Shown: one piece after another, positions 1 to 7,861 of the stretch
How positions within the stretch are numbered: the stretch's first letter is position 1
Layout of the letters: each line of letters opens with the position of its first letter
Translations under genes and position numbers: made by a program
Origin: Sulfurovum sp.
Lineage (GTDB): Bacteria > Campylobacterota > Campylobacteria > Campylobacterales > Sulfurovaceae
Direction of reading: 5' to 3'
DNA: 64,000 bases
Assembly: GCA_026990595.1 (NCBI GenBank)
Contig: JALXCZ010000049.1
Span: 1 to 64,000, forward strand
Notes under the pieces: model-generated
Seen by the model: only the letters and a program-made list of their open reading frames with translations
Database searches by the model: none
Told to the model about the DNA's origin: nothing

Positions 1-86
1 GGTGTTCTGTGGTGAAGTGTCGGTGTAGCCATAGCCAAACGTACAGACTCGGGTACTGGCGTAGGTCCTGGTGTAAAAAGTAACAT
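1..86 (-). CDS. Class V aminotransferase, N-terminal fragment (cut by window edge)
   Basis: Only the first 28 codons are in the window. Starting at the ATG at 86, the peptide contains LLFTPGPTPVPE and PTLHHRT, the N-terminal signature of PLP-dependent class V aminotransferases (serine-pyruvate / alanine-glyoxylate / aspartate type). A GAGGA ribosome binding site lies six bases upstream, which favours this ATG over in-frame ATGs at 107 and 110. The exact substrate cannot be told from this fragment. Confidence 0.72.
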   Translation of the reverse strand, partial: MLLFTPGPTPVPESVRLAMATPTLHHRT

Positions 87-414
87 AAATATCCTCGCAA
101 TCGCCATCATGACGACGGCGTAATTGGTGGGATTATAGCTAAAAGTAGGTTATACATCGATAAATGTATAATCTAATAAAAATAAATATAATATATTCCA
201 AGAGTGGAATATAATAATTTAGATTGAAATGTTAATTGAGGAATTAACAAAAACGCCTTTTAAAATAAATCTCCACCATCTCTTAGTGTGTAATTCATTG
301 TATAGCCCTTTATTAAATGTTAAGAAGTAATACTACAAAATAGTATTTGTTTATCTAGATATCTAGACAAGCTTGTTCGGTAATATACACATTATTTACT
401 TAAATTAAACTAAA
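87..414. other. AT-rich intergenic stretch with small hairpins
   Basis: I see no gene here. There are perfect short inverted repeats at 193-212 (ATATTCC/GGAATAT, 6-base loop) and 329-347 (AATACTA/TAGTATT, 5-base loop), and a 14-base palindrome at 354-367 (TCTAGATATCTAGA). The region contains upstream DNA of the aminotransferase and downstream DNA of the membrane protein gene, so some hairpins may end transcripts; none has a clear T-run. Confidence 0.4.
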
Positions 415-1491
415 TCAGTATATATTAAACTCAATTGTTGCATTTGGATGATCATCATAAAAAACTTCCCACTTTTTAGTAATATAAAAAGATGACTCTT
501 CTTCTTTGGGACTAATATGTGTTGATTTTCCGTTAGATGTAATATTACTTTTAAATCTTGTTTGATTATCATCTCCATATATTTCTTCTTGAAAAATAAT
601 TTTTCTAACCCCCGCAGGAACTTTCATATCAACAGTAGCTATTTTTGTTTCTTCTTGACGTCTTTTTTTGACTTTGTCATCTGTATACTCCCCAAGTGTT
701 GTTCTTGAGATACGAATTACAAATTTATCTCCTGCTAAACAATCTTCAACACAAACTTTAAAAATTTTCTTATTTTTATCTTCTTTAATACAAGGATAGG
801 ATAATTTAGGATAATTTTCTTTCGCTAATTTATTTCCTTTCCTTTCATAATTAGTTATTTTTACATTAAATGAATAATCAGTAAATCTATCTGTTGTAAA
901 TTTTTTATAATCTGGGTATATACTTGAATTGAAATCACTTTCAAGTTCATAAATTAAATCTAAATTTCCTGAAGATGTGATATCTAATGTAGCAATTGTA
1001 TTTTGAATATCATTTCCATTTTTATAAATCGTTTTAATCCATATCATATCTTCAATAAAAAAATTCTTTTTATTTGGATTCTCATTATATTTTTGCTTTG
1101 CATGATATATAGATTTTATTTTTTTATCATTGTATGAATATTCAATAAATTTACTTTTTTGAGAAACCTTTTCTGATATTTTTTGTAATTGGTTTTCATT
1201 ATATGCTTCAATAAAATTAGATTCTAATAATAAATCTTCAATAGCTTTTTGAACCATTTTCATTACTGCGGTAGAAGTAAGTAGTAACTTAAAAACCAAG
1301 GCACTTAAAAAAGTAGTTGCTGTTGTCAAAACTATTTTTCTCCAATCACTATACGAAATCCAAAGAAAAAAGTTATTTTTATCATCTGGTATATAAAATG
1401 AAAAAGCTATTAAACTTATACCTATAATCAAGACAATTAAAACTAACACTAGTGGGTTGTTTAATGATTTTTTCCATATACCTTTAAACAA
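415..1491 (-). CDS. Unrecognised membrane-anchored protein
   Basis: I do not recognise the family. The protein has two hydrophobic helices near the N-terminus (about residues 5-28 and 45-68 from the chosen start), then a long, lysine-rich soluble part of about 270 residues with no familiar motif. It is therefore probably held in the inner membrane with a cytoplasmic or periplasmic domain. The chosen start is a TTG at 1491 with AGGGAG seven bases upstream; an in-frame TTG at 1512 has no ribosome binding site. Codon use is noticeably more AT-rich than the housekeeping genes that follow, and it lies beside an orphan nucleotidyltransferase and a gene fragment, suggesting acquired DNA. Confidence 0.6.
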   Translation of the reverse strand: MFKGIWKKSLNNPLVLVLIVLIIGISLIAFSFYIPDDKNNFFLWISYSDWRKIVLTTATTFLSALVFKLLLTSTAVMKMVQKAIEDLLLESNFIEAYNENQLQKISEKVSQKSKFIEYSYNDKKIKSIYHAKQKYNENPNKKNFFIEDMIWIKTIYKNGNDIQNTIATLDITSSGNLDLIYELESDFNSSIYPDYKKFTTDRFTDYSFNVKITNYERKGNKLAKENYPKLSYPCIKEDKNKKIFKVCVEDCLAGDKFVIRISRTTLGEYTDDKVKKRRQEETKIATVDMKVPAGVRKIIFQEEIYGDDNQTRFKSNITSNGKSTHISPKEEESSFYITKKWEVFYDDHPNATIEFNIY

Positions 1492-1563
1492 AATAATACT
1501 CCCTATATACAATTATTAATAAATTATTTTATCTAAAAAATACATATTTTAATTTAAATAACT

Positions 1564-1628
1564 ATCTGCAGTCTAATCTCCTTGTAGCATGTATAATAAA
1601 GCTCTACAAAAAAATTTATTATTAATTT
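1564..1628 (-). pseudogene. Decayed duplicate of the 3' end of the ciaB-like gene
   Basis: Translated on the minus strand this stretch reads FVELYYTCYKEIRLQI, which matches the C-terminus of the ciaB-like protein encoded at 2010-3917 (FVEHYYARYKEIGQQ). At DNA level about 30 bases are nearly identical (compare 1574-1606 with 2036-2068). It has no start and no remaining gene around it. The nucleotidyltransferase gene lies between the two copies. Confidence 0.7.
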
Positions 1629-1648
1629 TGATTATACATTTTTATGCA

Positions 1649-1729
1649 TTACATCATAAGCCCATCTATACGCTTAAAAAGTACTCTATATGATTCTAAA
1701 TGTAAGAAAGTATCATCTTCTAGTGCCAC
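1649..1729 (-). pseudogene. 26-codon ORF overlapping the nucleotidyltransferase 3' end, possible remnant of its partner
   Basis: A GTG at 1729 opens a 26-residue frame that overlaps the end of the nucleotidyltransferase gene by ten bases and stops at a TAA just before the ciaB-like fragment. Minimal nucleotidyltransferases are normally followed by an overlapping HepT-like partner of more than 100 residues. This peptide is far too short and I cannot prove homology; its position is the only argument that it is what is left of such a partner. Confidence 0.25.
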
Positions 1730-1989
1730 ACTATCCCCTCTTTTTGAATAATCCCCTTAAGATAAGAAGCTTTAGAGAGGTCAACTAAGTCTATTTTATA
1801 GGGTACAAGAGACTCTTCCAGTGCAAAACGTGCTTGAGAGAGTCGTGAGCCGAGTGCATCTCCTTCAATCGCTATATCAATATCAGAATGCATACTCTCA
1901 TCTCCTCTGGCACGTGAGCCAAAAAGATATATTTTTTCATGAGGAAACTGGGCTATTAAAAAATCTTTTACTTCTTGTATTGTTTTCAT
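1720..1989 (-). CDS. Minimal nucleotidyltransferase (MNT / MntA-like)
   Basis: An 89-residue protein with the nucleotidyltransferase signature GSRARG followed by SDIDIAIEGD, that is the GS-x9-DxD metal-binding site of the DNA polymerase beta superfamily. Proteins of this size act as MntA antitoxins that AMPylate a HepT toxin, or in related two-gene systems. No intact HepT/HI0074-like partner is present; only a 26-codon ORF follows. The gene lies between the real 3' end of the ciaB-like gene and a decayed second copy of it. It is intact, so it may still be active as an orphan, but function without a partner is unknown. Confidence 0.8.
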   Translation of the reverse strand: MKTIQEVKDFLIAQFPHEKIYLFGSRARGDESMHSDIDIAIEGDALGSRLSQARFALEESLVPYKIDLVDLSKASYLKGIIQKEGIVWH

Positions 1990-2009
1990 GATTAGATTAT
2001 AACATAACT

Positions 2010-3917
2010 CTAATCTAGCACAATAGTCTGCTGACCAATCTCCTTGTAGCGTGCATAATAGTGCTCTACAAAAGATTTTATTTTTTCATTTTTAGGCAAG
2101 TAGATACCCTCATTTTTTACTGCATATTGAGACAAATATTCACTCGCATCTACTTTTTTGAGGTAGTTGTCTGCTAAGTTTTTATAGGCAGAGATATAGG
2201 CTTCTTTCATCGCATCATACTTAGAATAGTCTATCTTTATCTCTCCATCATAAGTGATGATACCTGAGCCAAACAATATGTCTAAATGGATAAGCCCTTC
2301 ACAGTAGTAAGGCAATACTTCACCCACTTCACGCCAAGCCATAAGTCCTACGGCACGGCTTACGACATCATCTACCACATGCTCTTTGAGTGCATCACGT
2401 TCATTATGGAAAAATGCCATAAGACCACCAGATGTAGCTTTGAACTCTTCTATGTTCTTAAACTGACCGGTACCATTCATCTTAGTCTCAGTGTCTGAGT
2501 CTATCCATAAGATGTGTCCATACTCATGTCCCACCGTAGAGATGTCGTAAAGTTCCTGCCAGAGTGTTGGGTCATTTTCTATGAGGACTTTTTGTTTTTT
2601 TACAAAATCCTCTCCCATTGTCTCTATATTGAGTTTCATAACAGGTTTGGATTTTTTAGATTCCATCACAAAGTCTGCATAGGCAAAGATCTTCTTGCCA
2701 AGTTCTGTAGAGACCTGTTCATCATTGGGGACGACCTGTGCAGAAAAAAGTCCGTTAAACTCTGCCGCATAGTAGAGCATCGGTTGACCGATATACAGTT
2801 GTGTTTCATCCACCTGCAAAAGATTTTTGCTTATGGTATGCAGTGCTTCTTTCCCAAACTCCTCTGCCATTTCATACACGAACATTTTAATATTATTGCG
2901 TGTTTGAGAACCCTTCTGCAACTTGGGGTTTATGATACGCAGATCCCATTCCAGAGCAACTGCTTTCCTGTAGTGGTCTTCATAATATTCCAAAGGATGT
3001 CCAACTTGAAGCGGAGTGGTGATCTTCATCCAGCGTCTGTCCACCTCTGCCCATTTTCCTATGAGCTCCTCTGTTTTTGTATGTGCAAATGCTTCCTTAA
3101 TAGCCGTAAAGTAGGCAATCCATTCAGATTTTTGACCATAGACCTCATCTTCATATTGTCTAAGCAGTGAGATGAGTTGTTCCACTGCAGTCGTAACTGC
3201 TTCTACCTGCTGAGGAAATGCCTCTGCATAGGCTACAGATTTGTAGCATCGTCTGGCTTCGACAGGTTCAGCCCCCGATTTACCTTTGGTCCTGGTGCTT
3301 GTCGGTTCAGTCACTGAGCTTGCCGAAGTGTCTTTAATGAGCACAGAGTAACATCTGTCACCCACACAGCCATTCTCATCTTTATCAAGTAGAGATTCAC
3401 TTTGTAACATTTCAAATACTTTGGCATCGTCCCCATTAAAAGCTTCACTCAACCCGAGGTTGACAGTATGCAGAATATGTTCTGTCCAGTGACTCTGCCA
3501 CTCAGAGAGCCTCAAGCCTACAAAATGCACGCCAAAAATCAACGAACGATAAAAAGGTGTCAGCAGTTTCTGCTCCTCTATCCACCCTATCAGACTCTCA
3601 TGACGCGTAATGTGCATCATGCTTACAAAGCCATATGCCAACTCTTTTTTGACTCGTATTTCTTCATCTGTCAACTCAAGTTTGCTAAGTACTTGCTCTA
3701 ACGCATCTTCTCTAAGGTTTACAATACGCGTAAGTGCTGCCATAACGGTATCATCGTTTTTAGGTATATTAAGCAGCGACAAAAAAGCATCTACTGACTG
3801 CTCTGCTCTCTCGTATTTACCATTTAAAAGCTCATAAAATCCATTAAGCTCTGTCTGTCTATCTTGCAACTCTAGGTAAATTGCTTGTAAATCATTCATA
3901 AATTGTTGTTGTGTCAT
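2010..3917 (-). CDS. ciaB: CiaB-family / M3-like zinc metallopeptidase
   Basis: The 635-residue protein carries a zinc peptidase motif GHEYGHILW at about residues 460-468, followed by NIEEFKATSGG near residue 488, whose Glu fits a third zinc ligand. Layout, length and sequence fit the Campylobacterota CiaB family, named as an invasion antigen in Campylobacter jejuni but also present in free-living members, where a cytoplasmic peptidase role is more plausible. This copy carries an insertion of about 30 residues (around 196-224) that coincides with an inverted-repeat element; the flanks RCYSV and RCYKSV look like a worn target duplication. The start ATG at 3917 is preceded by AGAGAAGAT. Assignment to CiaB is from memory of the family; the metallopeptidase motif is directly visible. 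Confidence 0.75.
   Translation of the reverse strand: MTQQQFMNDLQAIYLELQDRQTELNGFYELLNGKYERAEQSVDAFLSLLNIPKNDDTVMAALTRIVNLREDALEQVLSKLELTDEEIRVKKELAYGFVSMMHITRHESLIGWIEEQKLLTPFYRSLIFGVHFVGLRLSEWQSHWTEHILHTVNLGLSEAFNGDDAKVFEMLQSESLLDKDENGCVGDRCYSVLIKDTSASSVTEPTSTRTKGKSGAEPVEARRCYKSVAYAEAFPQQVEAVTTAVEQLISLLRQYEDEVYGQKSEWIAYFTAIKEAFAHTKTEELIGKWAEVDRRWMKITTPLQVGHPLEYYEDHYRKAVALEWDLRIINPKLQKGSQTRNNIKMFVYEMAEEFGKEALHTISKNLLQVDETQLYIGQPMLYYAAEFNGLFSAQVVPNDEQVSTELGKKIFAYADFVMESKKSKPVMKLNIETMGEDFVKKQKVLIENDPTLWQELYDISTVGHEYGHILWIDSDTETKMNGTGQFKNIEEFKATSGGLMAFFHNERDALKEHVVDDVVSRAVGLMAWREVGEVLPYYCEGLIHLDILFGSGIITYDGEIKIDYSKYDAMKEAYISAYKNLADNYLKKVDASEYLSQYAVKNEGIYLPKNEKIKSFVEHYYARYKEIGQQTIVLD
3252..3335. 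repeat. Inverted-repeat element inserted in frame in the ciaB-like gene
   Basis: Arms CTTCGACAGGTTCAG (3257-3271) and CTGAGCTTGCCGAAG (3314-3328) are imperfect inverted repeats flanking a core of about 42 bases. The whole element is translated in frame within the ciaB-like gene and adds a low-complexity segment rich in Ser, Thr, Arg and Lys. Similar CTTCGACAGGCTCAG repeats are common dispersed elements in many bacterial genomes. Confidence 0.7.
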
Positions 3918-3932
3918 ATCTTCTCTCTTTTC

Positions 3933-4004
3933 GGGTACCCATGAAGGGCACCCCTACATTTAATTATTTTCTTCGTAGGGGGCAATCCCTTGTTGTTGCC
4001 CTAT
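3933..4004. repeat. REP-pair (BIME-like) element between ciaB-like gene and rdgB
   Basis: Two hairpin arms in opposite orientation: GGGTACCC...CACCCCTAC (3933-3957) and GTAGGGGGCAA...TTGCCC (3975-4002). The second arm starts with GTAG followed by a palindrome, the format of REP sequences. Its edge overlaps the rdgB stop codon at 4001-4003. Confidence 0.65.
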
Positions 4005-4606
4005 TTATTTCGTAACATATTGATAATAGGCTTCGCCAACGCCAATGCCTTACCACGATGCGAAATCCCAGACTTCACATCATTATCCAACTCACCCAAA
4101 GTCTTGTCAAACCCAGCAGGAATGAACATCGGATCATACCCAAATCCTTTCTCTCCTCTGGCTTCATCTATCACATCCCCATGCATCCATCCGTGTACCA
4201 CATACTCACCGTATTTGGAGACTATGGCGATGGCTGCAGTATAGTAAGCAGGTGTAGATTTTAATCCTTTTTCTTTCACCGCCTCAATGAGTTTATAAAG
4301 ATTATCTTTGTCTGTAGCATCCTCACCTGCATATCGTGCAGAGTAAATGCCCGGTGCACCGCCCAATACAGGCAGAGAAATACCACTGTCATCTGCAATG
4401 ACCAGATAGTCTATGGAAGAGTTTTTTGCCACCAACTTCTCATAGATCGTACGTGCTTTAATGAGGGCATTGTCTGCAAATGTATCCCCATCTTCAATAA
4501 TATCAAATTTGCCTAGCAAGTCTGAAAAAGGTACTACCTCATCTTGGCACATCTGTTTAAATTCACGTAATTTTCCTTTATTACCTGTTGCCAATACTAA
4601 TTTCAT
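4001..4606 (-). CDS. rdgB: dITP/XTP pyrophosphatase (RdgB/HAM1 family)
   Basis: Hydrolyses non-canonical purine triphosphates (dITP, XTP) to monophosphates, keeping them out of DNA. The N-terminus [16 protein letters not shown] is the family signature (T/SxxxxK), followed by ADDSG and GIYSARYAG and the C-terminal SHRGKAL. The family start MKLV is at 4606; a TTG two codons earlier is possible but less likely. At about 201 residues it has normal length. It is divergent from the MFS transporter gene and its stop codon lies in the edge of a REP-like repeat. Confidence 0.95.
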   Translation of the reverse strand: MKLVLATGNKGKLREFKQMCQDEVVPFSDLLGKFDIIEDGDTFADNALIKARTIYEKLVAKNSSIDYLVIADDSGISLPVLGGAPGIYSARYAGEDATDKDNLYKLIEAVKEKGLKSTPAYYTAAIAIVSKYGEYVVHGWMHGDVIDEARGEKGFGYDPMFIPAGFDKTLGELDNDVKSGISHRGKALALAKPIINMLRNK

Positions 4607-4627
4607 AAACAATTAACCTTTTACTAC

Positions 4628-4633
4628 TATAAT
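4628..4633 (+). promoter_or_regulatory. Putative -10 box for the MFS gene
   Basis: TATAAT 34 bases before the ATG at 4667, in the short gap between the divergent rdgB and MFS genes. No convincing -35 is visible. A GGAG ribosome binding site follows at 4655-4658. Confidence 0.5.
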
Positions 4634-4666
4634 TAGGACAAATTTTACCCTATTGGAGATATTAAT

Positions 4667-5986
4667 ATGATTAAAAAGGTTTTACCCCTTAGTCTTATTG
4701 TAGCGTTACGATTTTTTGGACTCTTCATTGTCCTCTCAGTCCTTTCAAATTATGCTAAAGAACTACCGGGAGGAACAGCATTTCTCGCAGGATTGGCATT
4801 AGGTGGTTATGCTCTTACACAAGCTGTGCTTCAAGTCCCTTTTGGTGTCATGAGTGACAAATTCGGTCGTAAAAAGACTCTGCTTTTTGGACTGCTTCTC
4901 TTTGCTTTTGGTTCAGCTGTAGCTGCTGTAGCAGACAATATCTATATACTTCTTCTTGGTCGTTTTCTTCAAGGAGCAGGAGCTATAGGTAGCGTAGTAA
5001 CAGCTATGATCGCTGATCAGGTACGTGAAGATGAGAGAGCCCACTCTATGGCGATCATGGGGATGGTCATTGCTATGAGTTTTGCAGCAGCTATGATCAT
5101 CGGTCCGGTAATTGCCGGAATTTGGAGTGTGAGTGCACTCTTCTGGCTCACAGGTGCTCTGGCACTGACTGCACTGGTCATTCTCTTCACTGCCGTACCG
5201 GAGCCTCCACATATTGAACACCACTATTCTGAAGAGGAAGCCAAGATCAAAGAGGTCTTTAAAGACAAAGATCTGGTAAGAATGTACATTACGTTCCTCT
5301 TTCACAGTTCTACCATGGCGATCGCTTTTTTTATCATTCCTATTGTCATGAAAAGTAAATTTGATATGACACGTATGGAGTACTGGAAGGTCTATCTGCC
5401 TGCGGTACTCTTTGGTATCATCGCTATGGCTCCGGCAGCCATATTGGGTGAAAAATATGGTAAAGGCAAAGAGATTTTTGTGGTCTCTGTACTCTTCATT
5501 ATCGCCTCTTTTGCACTGATGGGCTTTAGCAGCAACTTTTGGCTCTTTGCAACAGGGGCTACCTTCTTTTTCATCGGATTTAACATGTTTGAACCGCTGC
5601 TTCAAAGCTTTGTTGCCAAATTTGCAAAAGTACACCAAAAAGGTGCAGCTCTTGGTGTTGCCAACACCTTCTCCTACGTAGGAATTTTCCTTGGCGGTGC
5701 AATTGGCGGATGGCTCTATGGACATTATCAGGAACAGGGTGTTGCCATTGCCGTTATGGTTCTCTGTATCTTTTGGATACTCTGGATTCTGGGTATGCGA
5801 AACCCTGCTCTTCGTGCCAATCTCTTTCTCTCTACCGATATTTTCGACGAGAATAAGCTTGCCGAACTGAAAAATATAGAAGGGATCAATGATTTCTATA
5901 CCAACAAAACAGAAAAGACAATAGTGATCAAATATGAAAGTGAAGTGATCGATGAAGATACAATCAGGGGAATGATGCTCAAATAG
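4667..5986 (+). CDS. YajR-like MFS transporter with C-terminal YAM-type domain
   Basis: A 12-helix major facilitator with the classic loop motif GVMSDKFGRKKTL (about residues 63-76), so it is a proton-coupled inner-membrane exporter or importer. After the last helix it has a cytoplasmic tail of about 60 residues (from about 378) with alternating strand/helix character (LKNIEGI, TIVIKYESEVID), matching the ferredoxin-like YAM domain of Escherichia coli YajR. Substrate is unknown. A good GGAG site precedes the ATG. The transglutaminase gene follows after 15 bases on the same strand, so the two may be cotranscribed. Confidence 0.85.
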   Translation: MIKKVLPLSLIVALRFFGLFIVLSVLSNYAKELPGGTAFLAGLALGGYALTQAVLQVPFGVMSDKFGRKKTLLFGLLLFAFGSAVAAVADNIYILLLGRFLQGAGAIGSVVTAMIADQVREDERAHSMAIMGMVIAMSFAAAMIIGPVIAGIWSVSALFWLTGALALTALVILFTAVPEPPHIEHHYSEEEAKIKEVFKDKDLVRMYITFLFHSSTMAIAFFIIPIVMKSKFDMTRMEYWKVYLPAVLFGIIAMAPAAILGEKYGKGKEIFVVSVLFIIASFALMGFSSNFWLFATGATFFFIGFNMFEPLLQSFVAKFAKVHQKGAALGVANTFSYVGIFLGGAIGGWLYGHYQEQGVAIAVMVLCIFWILWILGMRNPALRANLFLSTDIFDENKLAELKNIEGINDFYTNKTEKTIVIKYESEVIDEDTIRGMMLK

Positions 5987-6001
5987 CAGCATAAAAAACT
6001 T

Positions 6002-7102
6002 ATGAAAAAAATACTTTTTATACTCACCTCACTACTATTGTTTACACTGACACTCTTTGCTGAAAACAAAAGCAGAACCTTTGAAGTTACTTACGACTTT
6101 GATATCAAATACGATACAAAAAACTACCCTGTCAAACTTTGGAACCCGATTCCATTTGACAGTAGTTACCAAAATATAAAAATGTTGACATTTGACGGAA
6201 ACTATGACAACTTTAACATCAACAAGAACAATAGTGCTGATGCAACAATCCTGTATGCCCAATGGCAAAAGGAAAATAAACCTAAAAAACTGCATATAAC
6301 TCTACGTATAGAGACCAAAGACCGTTTGGTACCACTGGATGTTATTAGCAAAGCAAGTGCGAAAAACCTACCTTTGCCTGATGCAGTCAAACCTTTTATC
6401 AAAGCAACTGCCCACTTGCCTACGGATGGCATTGTCAAAGGGCTTTCTGACAGAATTACACAAAACAAAACAGACCGTTTTGAAAAAGTTAAAGCTATCT
6501 ACTACTGGTGTACATCACACACTTTTAGAGACAGTAAGGTCAAAGGGTGTGGTGTAGGTGATGTGCATAAAATGGTGACACAAAAAGAGGTAGATGATGC
6601 CTTTGCCAATGGCTACTATGGTGGCAAATGTACTGATCTTAGCTCACTCTTTGTTGCCCTTGTGCGTGCAGCAGGTATCCCTGCCAGAGAAGTATTCGGT
6701 ATTCGTCTTGGGAAAAGTCACTTCTCCAAAGCCTTGGGTAAAAGTGATGACAAAGGTTTTGCTACTATCACCTCATGGCAGCACTGTCGTGCGGAATACT
6801 TCATCCCGGGAGCAGGCTGGATTCCTGCTGATCCGGCAGATATTACCAAACTTGAATTGGTAGAGAAACTAAAACATAATGACCCACGCGTCAAAGAGCT
6901 CAATAACAAATACTTACACAGCTGGGAAATGAACTGGGTAGGCTTCAACCATGGAAGAGACTTTGTTCTTTCACCAAAACCAACCCAATACCCTATCAAT
7001 ATGCTGGGCTACCCTTATGCTGAGGTAGAGGATGATGTATTAGACTACTATGAGCCAAAAAGTTTTAGCTACCAAATCACCTCTCAGGAAATTTTTAAGT
7101 AA
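6002..7102 (+). CDS. Secreted transglutaminase-like cysteine protein
   Basis: 366 residues with an N-terminal signal peptide (hydrophobic LFILTSLLLFTLTLFA). The transglutaminase-core triad is visible: Cys in GGKCTDLSS (about residue 209), His in WQHCRAEYF (about 261) and Asp in WIPADPADI (about 276). Such proteins act in the periplasm or at the surface as proteases or peptide-modifying enzymes. The stop overlaps the next ATG (TAATG), so it is translationally coupled to the MerT-like gene, an uncommon partnership. No clear ribosome binding site is visible before its own ATG. Confidence 0.82.
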   Translation: MKKILFILTSLLLFTLTLFAENKSRTFEVTYDFDIKYDTKNYPVKLWNPIPFDSSYQNIKMLTFDGNYDNFNINKNNSADATILYAQWQKENKPKKLHITLRIETKDRLVPLDVISKASAKNLPLPDAVKPFIKATAHLPTDGIVKGLSDRITQNKTDRFEKVKAIYYWCTSHTFRDSKVKGCGVGDVHKMVTQKEVDDAFANGYYGGKCTDLSSLFVALVRAAGIPAREVFGIRLGKSHFSKALGKSDDKGFATITSWQHCRAEYFIPGAGWIPADPADITKLELVEKLKHNDPRVKELNNKYLHSWEMNWVGFNHGRDFVLSPKPTQYPINMLGYPYAEVEDDVLDYYEPKSFSYQITSQEIFK

Positions 7103-7452
7103 TGGCTCAAAACTCTGAAAAGTCTTTTTGGGCACTTATTGTCACCTCTTTGGTAACTGCTTTTCTTGCCAGTACCTGTTGCCTGACACCCTTACTGTTT
7201 TTACTCTTTGGTATCAGTGCCTCATCACTCTCATTTCTCAAAATATTTGCACCCTATCATATCTATTTTGTGCTTGCAGCATTCATACTTATACTCTATT
7301 TGTGGTACCGTTATTTTAAGTTGAAAAGCACAAGAACCTACTGTTCTAAAAACCTATGCAGATACCATCTGCATTATCTCATCTTTGGTACACTACTCAT
7401 TGGCATACTACTGACTTACCAGTACTGGATACTTTACTTTATAGGAGACTAA
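7102..7452 (+). CDS. MerT-like metal ion membrane transporter
   Basis: A 116-residue inner-membrane protein with three predicted helices. A Cys-Cys pair sits in the first helix (STCCLTPLL, residues 26-27) and a second pair (C81 and C86) in the loop before helix 3; this arrangement matches the mercuric ion transporter MerT. It would take a metal ion, classically Hg(II), from periplasmic MerP and pass it inward. The ATG overlaps the preceding stop and merP-like starts directly after its own stop. No merR or merA is nearby, so substrate and purpose are open. Confidence 0.82.
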   Translation: MAQNSEKSFWALIVTSLVTAFLASTCCLTPLLFLLFGISASSLSFLKIFAPYHIYFVLAAFILILYLWYRYFKLKSTRTYCSKNLCRYHLHYLIFGTLLIGILLTYQYWILYFIGD

Positions 7453-7722
7453 ATGAAAGCTTTTTTACTTATTGCATTATCTATAGGCATACTGCTTGCC
7501 AAAGAGGCTACTGTACATATTGCCATCACAGGTATGACCTGCCCCTTATGCACTATGACCATCAAAAAGAATCTTAAAAAACAAACTGGTGTCACCAAAG
7601 CCAAAGTTATTTTAAATACACATACAGCTACGGTTACTTACGATGATACAAAAGTACAAAACAAGACATTGCTAAAAGCGATTGAAGAAGTTGGATATAA
7701 AGGAAAGGTCATTGATAAATAA
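7453..7722 (+). CDS. MerP-like periplasmic heavy-metal-binding protein
   Basis: 89 residues: a signal peptide (about 1-17) followed by one HMA domain with GMTCPLC (Cys30, Cys33) as metal-binding site. This is the size and layout of MerP, which scavenges Hg(II) or another soft metal in the periplasm and hands it to MerT, encoded immediately upstream with no spacer. The gene converges on the tRNA-Pro gene three bases away. Confidence 0.85.
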   Translation: MKAFLLIALSIGILLAKEATVHIAITGMTCPLCTMTIKKNLKKQTGVTKAKVILNTHTATVTYDDTKVQNKTLLKAIEEVGYKGKVIDK

Positions 7723-7725
7723 ATA

Positions 7726-7804
7726 TGGTCGGAGTGACAGGACTTGAACCTGCGACCTCTATCACCCCAAGATAGCACGCTAGCCAGACTGCGCTACACC
7801 CCGA
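7726..7804 (-). tRNA. tRNA-Pro(GGG)
   Basis: Cloverleaf on the minus strand with a complete acceptor stem TCGGGGT/ACTCCGA (one G-T pair), anticodon stem CTATC/GATAG around loop TTGGGGT (anticodon GGG), T arm with GGTTCAAGTCC, and an encoded 3' CCA. Confidence 0.96.
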
Positions 7805-7861
7805 TTGTTTGGAGAGTGTGATTATAAAACATAGCTTCTTAAACAGACTTTAGAAAAGTGA

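Noticed and set aside
1649-1989. Complete MntA/HepT toxin-antitoxin pair
   Set aside because: Only the nucleotidyltransferase is intact; the partner frame has 26 codons, so a working pair is not supported.
4913-5992. Long open frame (359 codons) on the minus strand
   Set aside because: It is antisense to the MFS gene, which has clear family motifs; the antisense product is His/Cys-rich with no recognisable domain, typical of a shadow frame.
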